64,000 nt of DNA from Pegea sp. RAD2-039 (lineage: Eukaryota; Chordata; Thaliacea; Salpida; Salpidae), in assembly GCA_034620365.1 (NCBI GenBank), contig JAQGEQ010000299.1, positions 992,001-1,056,000 of the forward strand. The letters are read 5' to 3'. Of this stretch, positions 23,412 to 34,600 are shown in pieces. The position numbers were made by a program, and so were the translations under genes. The notes beneath the pieces were generated by a model. It was not told the DNA's origin. It searched no databases and worked only from the letters and a program-made list of their open reading frames with translations. Within the stretch, counting starts at the first letter, position 1; the number at the start of each line of letters is the position of its first letter.

Positions 23412-26348
23412 TCTATATAAAACAAAATAAATAATGAACTATAGTATGTAAATATCTATGAGTACACCATGATTTTATAAGTCATTCAAATGCAATTATC
23501 ATTTTATATTATAGAACAAAACTATTATAAATAAAATAATGGTCAGATATATACACATTGCTTAGAAACTTTAAATATTATTAACAATAAATAAAATTAA
23601 AAACTAAAAATTTGCATAAACCAAGCATTTAAATTTTATATTTAACATTTCTAAAAATAAATGCTTACAAACAAAAATAAAAAAACCTATGAAATAAGAA
23701 AATAGTCTAAGTCATGTCAACTAACATTAAATAAATTGTTAGCATTTTTTTAATTAAATTTTTTAGATCATGCCAAACTGATGTAAACAGTTTATTAATT
23801 AGAATAAACTCTAGCCAAATACCCTTCTCAAAATAGCTAAGTTAATTTATAGTATATTTAATAATTTGATTCTCAAACAGGCTTGTAATGATTAAAGTTA
23901 ATAAGCTGGCAATTATTCATTAATAAAAAGAATTTTGGTAAAAATAATTTAAAAGCAGGAATACAAAAAATTAAAAGTTTATAACCCATATACTTCTTTA
24001 AAAACTTTAATACAACTTATTTTTAATGAATAAAAGTGAATTATAAAATTAGATTATTCAAAAATGTAAGATTGATTTATAGTAAAATGAGATTTACATC
24101 TTAGCTTGCCAAAAATCTACAATAAATATTCACACTTTCAGCACTTCTTACTTATTGATAAAATGTTGACATAAAATGAATTATCATAAAACAAACTTAC
24201 CCTTAAAATCTTTAAATGTAAAAGCATAAAATCAACCCTGTGTTGATAAGAAACTCAAATTTATTCTTACCTATATTTAAATTATGTTTCCTTTGTCAAT
24301 CCTGTAAAGTAATCAAGTTTATAAGTTTGATAAATGAAATAAATATTTAAAGAAAAAATGAATAAAAAATAAGTTATAAATGACATTTTTCATCAAGATT
24401 TTATTTTAGCTTTGTCAGTAAAAATCAGAAAAACAATAACAATGAAAGTACTAAAAGTGGCAATAGTTGAAAAATATTTTTAAACAAATCATATAGTCAT
24501 ATAATCATAAATCTAATAGTAATGTTCAAAAAGCAGAACATAAATTTAAATAAAATAGTTAGAATGAATAAATAACAAAATTTAACAACTTTTTCTGATT
24601 TTAATCAAAATTATTTTTGATTACCAAAATATGAAAATATAAAAGTATTATACATCTTGATATCAAGCTATATATTAGTATTATAGTAAATTGTCAGTTT
24701 ACTGATAAAAAAATTTGTTCTTAACTAAAAATGATACTATTAACAAGAAAATACAATTAAGTTATAGAAGTTTTTTAAACTATACCTGTTAAAAAATAAA
24801 AACTTTAATAAGATTTTTTAGCACAACAATCATATTTCAATGTAATAGTTAATATAGTTTATAAGTCTAGTTTAATTTTGATAACTATAAAAAAACTATA
24901 AATAAATCAATATTAAGTTTATTTTAACACAGATTTTTTTAAATTCAAATCTATTCAAAATTAACTTAACAACACATAATAATTTATTAAATTTTAACAA
25001 TTTTTATCTTTTAAAACATCAATAACGCTCAACAAAAATCGTATCAAACACTAATAATTTTATACAAACATGTTTATAGATAAAAAAGCAACAAGAAAGA
25101 AAAGTAAACATAACCCTTAACCAAATATTTATTTAATCTAACGTTTTTAATTTAAAAATTTAATATAGCTTTTATATATAATCTATCTGTGGACTATAAA
25201 AAATTCAAGTTAAGAATTATTCTAATTAAAAGAAACAGTCCCTAAATTTTATATCAAGTTCTACTGGTAAACATCAATTTCTATTTATACTGGTATATCC
25301 ACAAAAAAAATAAATAAAATCACTACACACTGGCTTATTTAAATCTGCATATAATTTAGTATTTCTAATAAAGATAATATTTTTAAAAATAATATAAAAT
25401 ATATTTAAACAAATTTAATAAAATAAAATTGAACTTTGAAGAAAGAAAAGCAGTAACTTTTAAACTCTTTCACTTTCGGCCAAAATAACAAACAGCCACT
25501 CTTACACAAAACCTTAAATGTTAGTGTCAATGAAAAACTAATAAAACTTTCAAGTTTGATTTATACTTTTTATGCTCTACTATTTGCTTGCATACTAAAA
25601 AGTACATAAATTAATTTAAATTTTGTTTATCTAATAAAAGTTAAGCTTTGTAAGCTATTGCTTATAATTATAAAATTATGTAATTTATTTTTGAAATCAT
25701 TTATTATTAAATTTCGTCTACATATAATGTTATAAAATTTTGACTAAAATTATTTTTTATTAATACACTTTGATAAAAACTATTTAATCAAATATAGAAG
25801 TTAACTTTTTTATTATTTTACTTAGATAAAAACTTTTATTTGATTCATTTTAGTTGATACCCTCAATTAACTTGTTGTTTTCTTAATTTAATGTTTATAT
25901 TCTTTTGCTGAGGAAGATGAAATCTTTATTTGAGAATATTAATTATATGATTAATATTAATATTACTTAAGAATATTACTATTTAAGTTTTTTTATAAAT
26001 GTAATCTTTTAGTGTAAAGACATATTTTTGATTATTAGTTTTGTATTTTTATCTGATAAAAAATCTTTTTAATAGTTGTTGTAAGAGTTTTTAGCAAGTT
26101 TTTGTTTATCATTATTTACTCTTAAATATAATTTGTAGATATTATTGTTTATATTTTAATTTATTATATTCTAAAATTAAATATTTTTTGATATAATAGT
26201 TTATTATTTTTAATACTTGACAAAACTAGTTTTTTGCTTTAACATTTATTGTTTTTTTTTTTAATATTTTTACAAACTTTACAACAATTGTTTAACTAAT
26301 ATGCTTTTATGTTTAAATTTTTTTTATAGAATCACATTATTATTTACA
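23412..26348. other. AT-rich divergent intergenic region (BIG / TMEM161)
   Basis: About 2.9 kb between the start codons of BIG (minus) and TMEM161 (plus), close to 80% A+T in places. It must carry the 5' UTRs and promoters of both genes. A plausible 5' UTR acceptor for TMEM161 lies at 26328-26329, after a T-rich tract, leaving a 19-base leader before the ATG. A TATAG sits just before the BIG ATG and may likewise be an acceptor. No coding exon was recognised. Confidence 0.55.
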
Positions 26349-27785
26349 ATGGCTGTTTTTGGTTTTCAAATATGTTTTACACTTATCATGGCAAGCCTTC
26401 TACAAAAAATTATGCCAATTTATTCATTAGGACGATGGTTAATGTGTAGTGGTTCTCTTGTTTATTATAAACAGCCAAGTAATGATGAACTTAAAAAACT
26501 TTCTGGGAAATATTTTGAAAAACCAAAAAATAAACGAAAAGGGAATAAAACATACATCGAAAAAGAAATGACATCTTTTAAAATAGCAAAGAGTCTCAAT
26601 ATACAATTAAGTTCTGATAAAATTAGAGTTATTGACAGTCTGCAGCTTCGTAATTATGTTGATTATGAGTGGCTAGTCAATTACACATTTTTTGTTGTTC
26701 TTATTTATATTGTCACTGAAGTTTATTATGAAGTATGGACTCCTAGAAAAGACTTTAATATCTCTTTGATATGGATTGCCTTAGCTGTAGTATTTGCAGT
26801 TAAAAATATGTTTACGATTCTAAGAGTCTACATAAAGTCAGGAGGAGGTGAAATCTACTTGTCAGTAGTCTTTGCCATCTTCTCATTCATCTCATCTTTA
26901 TTAGTTCTTATGATTAATGAAGATTATTTGGATTTTGGTCTCAGTAAAACTGTTATAGAAAATCTGAACCTGAAATTTGATATATCTGGTCTTAAACTGA
27001 TCTTAGCTTTTATAAGCTCTTTCCATGGACTCATCTTTGCTTTTCCAGCTCTTCGTATGTCCCAGATGTATTGGGATGCTCTCAAATACTCCAGTGGAAA
27101 CTTCATTCTCAATTTCTTCCTTCATCTCAACTTTTGTGCTCCAGCCTTAATAGTAATCTTGTGGATCAAACCAATTGTAACCGACTTTCTTATCAATCCA
27201 ACCACTCTTACTGGTGACCATGTCCAACTAGTCACTGAGGGCCAGTTTGAAGTGGTTCGCATAGCGCTTGTGGTTTCTATGTGTCTCCTACGTCTTCTTC
27301 TTATTCGGCCCCATTTACAAGCATACTTGAACATTGCTTTTGATAAAGTGGAGAAGATAAGACATGAAGCTGGAAAGATCACTAATTTAGAGTTGAGGTC
27401 CTTAGTTGGGCGGGTCTATTACTACTTAGGTGTGGTCGCAATGCAGTATCTCAGTCCCATTGTGGTCCACTTGGGCTTGGCTTTCTACCTCAAAACTTTA
27501 GGCAACTATTCCTGGAAGGCTTTAATTGATTCTAACGCTCCTCATCATCTTTCATCTTTCAACATGACATCACAAAACGCTGATGACGTCACTAATCGAC
27601 TTACATACGATTCATCACTTCAGGAAATGATATCTTCTTATGATACCGAATTCCGCTCACTTTATGCTTCTATATCACCTGATTTGATGCGTGGAATCTT
27701 CTCATATGCTGTCTTCTGGTGTTCAGCTAATTGGTTTGTTGCAACTTGTCTCGGTTTGTTGCATCACTCTTATTTAGCCAAATAG
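26349..27785 (+). CDS. TMEM161: TMEM161-family multi-pass membrane protein
   Basis: Conserved animal membrane protein; in vertebrates TMEM161B is linked to heart rhythm and brain development, but its molecular activity is not settled. The whole coding region is one exon of 478 residues (human 479-487). Family marks are MASLLQKIMPIYSLGRWL at the N-terminus, YLVTEVYY-like VTEVYYEVW near residue 120, ISLIWIALAV, YLDFGL, LRMSQMYWDAL, LLWVKPI-like LWIKPIVTDF, and RSHLQAYLN-like RPHLQAYLNIAF near 330. About eight or nine hydrophobic segments are visible. The frame is open 48 bases further upstream, but the ATG at 26349 matches the family start and follows a likely 5' UTR acceptor at 26329. The lack of coding introns is unusual for the family. 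The 3' half is richer in GC than its surroundings. Confidence 0.95.
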   Translation: MAVFGFQICFTLIMASLLQKIMPIYSLGRWLMCSGSLVYYKQPSNDELKKLSGKYFEKPKNKRKGNKTYIEKEMTSFKIAKSLNIQLSSDKIRVIDSLQLRNYVDYEWLVNYTFFVVLIYIVTEVYYEVWTPRKDFNISLIWIALAVVFAVKNMFTILRVYIKSGGGEIYLSVVFAIFSFISSLLVLMINEDYLDFGLSKTVIENLNLKFDISGLKLILAFISSFHGLIFAFPALRMSQMYWDALKYSSGNFILNFFLHLNFCAPALIVILWIKPIVTDFLINPTTLTGDHVQLVTEGQFEVVRIALVVSMCLLRLLLIRPHLQAYLNIAFDKVEKIRHEAGKITNLELRSLVGRVYYYLGVVAMQYLSPIVVHLGLAFYLKTLGNYSWKALIDSNAPHHLSSFNMTSQNADDVTNRLTYDSSLQEMISSYDTEFRSLYASISPDLMRGIFSYAVFWCSANWFVATCLGLLHHSYLAK

Positions 27786-30700
27786 TCACCTTCTGGTTAC
27801 TGCATGTTTGTTCCATTTCTTTTTAGATAATTTATTGTAGATTTTGTTTTCGAGTTGTTGTGAAAGTTGATTAAATTACAATTTTTGAAATTGATTACTT
27901 CAGAGAACATTTTTGAAATTAAATATCAGATCAGATTTTTATTTATTTTAATCAATTTTAAACCAGAAGTTGATGACAAAATTCACTTCTAGCTGACGAA
28001 AGTAAGGAACTTTACGAAGAATAGCTTGAAAGGGTAAACATCAAGAAATATCTTCATTTTGTTGTCTAGATCCCACAATAAATATTATTATCATCTAGAT
28101 AGTTAGAAGCAAAAGTGGTAATGTAGGATCGTTTGTATATCAAGGGTATATAAAGCATTTATTTAATAAGCAATGAATTAGCTAAGTATGAAAATTGTTA
28201 ATTTTCTTTCAGTTTTCGTCGAAGGTTTATTATGTAGTTAAATCCATAAGCTTTTTAAAACTTTAAAAACAGTTTTTCAATAATTACAAACCGATTATCT
28301 ACTTTACAAAAAATTAATTTTTTTAATGATTTCACTATGAGAGATTTATTTTTAGAAGTTCGTGTCATATAAACGTTTGCTAATAATCATAACAATAGAA
28401 ACCCATAAAAAGTATTTTACAGTCTCAATCTGGTAAAACTAAAAGAATACATAAAAAATTGCAATAAGTCTATCTTTATCTCTCCATTGAATAATTACCT
28501 GCTAAAAATAAAAGTAATCAATAAATTTGAAAAAAAATTCGTTCCTAGAAATGACACGATCACTAAGAAGTTGTTCAATAATTCTATTATTTTCAATTAG
28601 AATCGAAAAGCAAATACTTAATTAGTTGAAAATGATTTCAGCTTGTGAGGTACAAAACATTTTGTTGTTGTCTTTAAACTAGTATTAAAAACAACATATA
28701 AAAAAGTTCTATTAATAGTATAGAATCAATAATAGGAAGAATAAAGTTCATTAAAATACAAATCATGTAAAAATTTGTGATCAATTTATTATAGAATTTA
28801 TTTTAAAGATGCTGTAGTTAAAATAGAGTAAAAACTTTTATAGATAAAATATTTTACAATTATTGGGCATATTTTTGGAAAATATCGCTACAAAAATATT
28901 TAAAATTTAGAAAAATGGAACTACCGCTAGCTGAAGTACTGAAACGTTGTCAAAATAATTCATAGCAAATTAACTTTGCTTGAATCAAGACTTTGCCAGG
29001 AACTTTCATCAATTTTTATCAAAATTATTTGATCTATTCACTAAACTTCGAAATTTGAATTATAATGTTATTTGTGAGAATGTGTGTTAGTGAGAGGTTC
29101 TCTTTTTAGGCACCCTCCTTCACATTTATCCTAATAAATAAAAAATAATAAGTTAAAATCTTTGGTAATTTATTATTATTTTTTTATTGGTAGTTTGATA
29201 AATAAGCCTTCGGTATAATACTTCAAATAAATAAATCAACATTAAATTAGTCACTTGTAACATCTAACAAATATCTAATCATACTTCAATGTTTAGATTC
29301 AGCTGTTTAATAAGCTTATGAATAAATTGTTGTGGAAGAAAAAAGATGATTTTAACTGTTAATCCGTCAGTAGAAGGTTTTTTGATCACCACAAAGGTTT
29401 ATTTAAAAGTTTCAATTTAGAAAGTTATTCATAAGGTCTATTTTTCAATTTAAACCTTTTTAAAGCTTCAACAGCAGCTATATAAGCTTGTTTTAAAATG
29501 ATAAGATTTTATATCGACAATATTAATATAAGCTTGTTACATTTTTTAAATAGGGTGACTTGCTCACTACTAAACGCTTATTTTGACTAAAACCTGGGTA
29601 AAATACATTTTTATTCAATCGTTTCTAGTTGTTACTAATAATACTTAATTTTTAGTTGTTTTTGAAAAGATTTGCTTTAAAATAATTATAGGTAATAGTA
29701 AAACATGTAAATAGTGACTTGAAAAGAACATTTTTCAATTGCTAATTCATTTCAAATTATTCTTTAAATATTATTAATGATTTATTTTATATAAAAGTTT
29801 TCAAAAATATAACTTAATTCATAGCAGCTTTACTGTTTAAGAAATAAACTTTGCATCACAGTTTCATACAACTTCCAAATTTGTCTAATTAAATTGAAGC
29901 TTAAATTGATTGATCACTTTGAAAAACGTTTTACATCATTAACATGTGACCAATTATGCATTTGAAAATTTCCCCGAAAAATTTATTTTTTAATTTGAAT
30001 TAGATCATAAAAGTTTCATTTAAAAAACTGTTATCTAAGCTTTTGTAGAAATACGAAGTAGGGGTAAATAAACGTTTTATCAAAATTATACCAAATTAGG
30101 AGTCATGATAAACTTTTATAATAATTAAATTATTCTTCAAATAAACTTACTAACAATTTTCAAACTTAAAGAGATTTTAATAAATTATTTTGACCACAAT
30201 AATTTAGCTGGATCGAATATTCAAGGCTTTTTTCATACAAAGTGTAAGATGTTTTACTTAATCACCTACAAAAGCCTAAAACGCTTTGAGGACATTCGGG
30301 TCTGTTATAATCCCCGTTTAAATAAAGGAATTTATGAAAGAATGCCTAATGACGTCACTTAGTAAATCACAGCTTGATCCTAACAACAAAATCAAGCAGT
30401 AGTAATCTCGTCTTGTTATCTTTATCCCTTGATCATATGATTTCATTTCTTAAAGACTTTGTGGGTCATTTGTGTGATAAAGGGCAAAATGATTTGTTTA
30501 ATTCCAAGTTTTTCACTTAAAATTATATTTTTCCACCACTTTGCTAATGAAAAATATTTAAATGGAACTTTTAACGACAAATTTATACTTAAAACCAAGC
30601 TTTCTCAGTTCAGATGGAATTTTCTTACGAAACAATAGTTTTAGAAGCTATTTGTTGCATGAATTCAATGATTTGTTGAACTAATTGAACTTTAAGTAGA

Positions 30701-31600
30701 ATATTTAAAATAATGTTTTTCAGAACTGTTTTCTATTTTCCTTAAAACATGTTTTTAAGATGCTAATTATTATATAATTATTATGAACTTGATAAAAAAA
30801 AATTACAATGGTAATGTTTATTGGCCTGTACAATCACTCTTTTAAAACAAGTAATCTGATTAAACCAAGAAAATGAAAAAAATAAGAAATTGAAGAAAGT
30901 TTGGAATGAATGACAAAATTTATTTGATGAGTATGATTTGAATTTCAGTGAAAGAAGACCTTAAATTGATGATGGTTTCTTAATGAAATAAAAAACACAT
31001 GACGTGATTAAGAAGTGACACTTATAATGAATATTTTACAAAGTCGTTTCTTATGCAAGCCTTCGAAAGCTTGGTAATTTTCAAGAAAATAAATAAATGA
31101 AACCAGATTATAGTTGAGTCTAAAATGATAGAAACATGAAAAAGAAGCAAATGTTAGTTTATTTGCAATCAAATAAACTTATACTTCAAATAATTGGAAT
31201 GGTTTTGATGAGAATAGAAATTTCTGAAAACAAATAATTTAATAAATAAAAGTTCTTGTTTGTTCTATATTGAGAAAGCAAGTATAGTGATCTAATGTAG
31301 TACTCTAACTTGTATTACATCATATATATTTATAGAACTTATTATGGTTAGAAAAATATTTCAATTGTAAAACTTGAGGCTAACAAGCTTACAAGCACGT
31401 GACCTACATACACTAATCACTTATTTACTAGGAAATAAATTTATCTTTATTTCAAAATTTAGTAGAAGAAATACTTAGAAAAGAAACAAAAGAAAAATGT
31501 TTACTTATGAAGAAGCAGTTGAAAGAGAAGCATTATAAAAAAATTAAGAGAAAATAACAATTAAATGTTTTTTGGAAATTTGAGGAGTTTACCTGTTTGC
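27786..31600. other. Intergenic, AT-rich
   Basis: Lies between the convergent ends of TMEM161 (plus) and the secreted acidic gene (minus). No exon was recognised. A slightly GC-richer patch near 30.27-30.42 kb contains one TGACGTCA palindrome. Confidence 0.5.
30350..30357. promoter_or_regulatory. CRE palindrome TGACGTCA
   Basis: A perfect TGACGTCA (CREB/ATF-type site) in a noncoding, locally GC-richer patch between TMEM161 and the secreted acidic gene. It is one of nine in the window. Confidence 0.35.
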
Positions 31601-34600
31601 TTATTCCAAATCGTTCAAATTTTCATAGTCATAGTTATCTGATGGTATGATTTCTCGCATAGGTGGTACTACAACTCTTATTTTATCAATGATGTCTTCA
31701 ATGTTAACTGCAAAAAAAATATATTGAAAGAAAAGAAAAAATTCTTTGTACAAATATTAAGTTTTACAAATAAGAAGGATTATTCTAGCTGTAAATCATT
31801 TCTATTTTCAATTACACCAAGATCTATCAGACTTAAAGCAATTCAGCCTTTTGTAGAAAACTAAAAACGCATATCATTGTAGAATTGACCCCATCTAAGC
31901 CATTGTAGTTTTGTGGAAACTTACTTTTTACATCAAAATCTCCATCAAGGTCCTTATCCATATTAATTGTTGGTAACTCTACAAAAGGCAAAAGTAATAA
32001 ATTTCTAAAGAAATTGACAAAAAGCTTTTCATACAACTAAGTTTTAATCAATTTGGTTACCTGTTGAAAGAATCTCAGCAACTTGATCAATCGGATCATT
32101 ATCACCTTTGGATAATTTCAACTCTGGCAGAAGGGTTTCCTGAGATTTCTCTGACCCGTTATCTGAGTCTCCTTTAGCAAAAGAATCATCTAAATATAAA
32201 AAAGCTTTTAGTTAATTTTTAAAAAACTAAAATCTACTATTTTTAAAGATCTCATTATAGAACTTTCATCAAGTTTGTAGACCAATATTTTGGATCATAT
32301 AAAATAAAAACAAAAATAGAAGTAATATCGTTTTGTCGAACATCTGCTAATAAATAACAACAATTCCTAAATATTGATTGTCTTGATTCATTCGTTTATT
32401 TTTAATTTTAGATGAATTATTTAGTGTATCTTTTATATTTTCACCTACCGCCTCCTTTAGAGCCATCTTTTTCCTCATAAGTATAAACTTGATAATTACC
32501 CCCAAAACACACAATATAATCAACTCCTTGAAACATAAAATTGTCAATTCTTTGGTATTTGGGTTAATATAGAAGCATTAGGGGCAAAAGCTAAAATAGC
32601 CAGAAAGTTCCAAATCTCTGTTGCTTGTTAATAATATAAGCAAGTGGAAGGTCGGTTTGGTCAGTAAGAACAAATTTTAGCAGCAAAAAACTTCAACTTT
32701 TGAAATGGAAAAGATCTTCTAGTGTAGCCATCAATATTTAAATAGCTTTTACATTTAAACTGTACAGGTGGCGTTAAAATTTCTATAAATTCAGGTGAAT
32801 GGTCATTCTTATTCAATTTTTTTCATACAATCCAATTAGCTTGGATTTTAAAAAGCATTGTAAATGTAAGCAAGCAGTTAAAATTTGCAATTTAGGTTTA
32901 AAGCCACAGCTAAGTAAGCGGTTAATCAACAGTAGCACTATTAAACAAAAAACTCTATTGCTATTTCTTTTATAAAAATACTGTCATCAGCATTTCCTTC
33001 AAGTTTTCTCCATCGAGTGTATAGTCACCAGCCACAAGTTTCAAAATGAATAAAATAAATATCAAAAAAACAGTCCATTTGACTTCAGTTGTTTTTAGTT
33101 TCGTATTGTTTTTAATCTTTAAATTATGACCAAAAAATCATTTTAGTCAGACTTAATTTGATTTTAAAGAATGTATGTTATTTAATTAAAGCCAAAAACG
33201 ATGTTTAATTGCTTTAATTTTATTAAATCTAGCTCAATAGCCTTAATTTCAAATACTAAAACCTAGAAACATCACGAGTGAAAAGCATTAATGATTTGTG
33301 TCATGCAAGTCAAGCTAATATAGAATGATTTACCATTAGAATCAAAATGAGTTTCATCTGAAGCTGTTGAGAAAAAATGAAATTTAAAAATATTTATGAA
33401 AGAATTATATGTTTGAATTTTTATTAAATATTTCTTATTAATTGTGAAAGTTAACTCTCAAAATTGATGTTCTACTACTTTACATAAAAAAGATATAGAA
33501 TTAAGTTTGAAAAATGTTTTAAAAGTATTCGACTTTAGATATACTTTAAAGAAGGGAACATTATTCTGGGATGTACTTAACCATAATTAAAAATACGATA
33601 CAATAAAATTCTACTTATTCGAAAAGTTCAAAAATATATTGTGTGGAACATAGTGAAGAAAAGGTAAAGTAAAAAACAGTTTAAAATAGTAAACTTTGAT
33701 CTTTAAACTTTTACAATGTAAACACAAGAAAAACACCAAAAAGTTAAATGTAAAAACATGATGAATGTAAGTTTAAACAGAATTATTATTTTTAAAAGAC
33801 AAGATTACTTATAGCATGTAGTAAATTTAAATTCTAAAATAAAAGACAAATATCAATTTGTTATATTAAATGTCAATATTTAGAACAACTAAAAAAACTT
33901 GTTACTGATTATTTATCAATGAAAGTTTATAAAATAAAAAATAAACTTTAAAAATAAATAAGGAACTACAATACATCATCCACAATATCAAGCTATAGGC
34001 GCTCCCGAAAGTTTTCAAATTATTCAAAAAGTGTCATTTCTTCAATAGTGCTTGAAATAGCTTCTATATCATGAGACTTATAACGTAATTGAAAAAATTT
34101 TTCAGTTCAGAACTCATTTTTCGATTAAACTAAAATGTAAATTTAAAACAGATGATTTCTGTCTAAGCAAGTTCTTACAACTTTTATCTATTGAATCTTC
34201 TATCAAATAATGATGTTATTAGAATGATTTTACAATAAATTATCGAAAAGTACCCCTCAAAAATGATGAAACACGTGGCTTTACGTTTTTTCGAAATATT
34301 TTGAAATCAATGAACTGTATCAAAACTGACAAAGCAATCTACACGAAAGAAAATATTGTGGGTGAAGTATTTTCCGATTCGTTATTTTAATTTGCCAAAA
34401 CCAAAACTATTATCACAGGTCCTAAATTATAAGCAATTATAAGCAATATTGAATTCAAAAGTGTTTTTTTACATCTTCTATGTATATCTTGCTCTACATG
34501 TACTGGAATCACGAAATCATGTTTTTTACAAATGAAAAGTTTTCTATTTTTATTGAAATAATTAAGTTTTATGTTTTCTAAATTTGGTAAATTGATTTAC

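Noticed and set aside
32970-33050. Possible extra exon on the minus strand reading GDYTLDGENLKEML
   Set aside because: No acceptor of the needed phase precedes it and the frame soon stops; left out of the secreted acidic gene.
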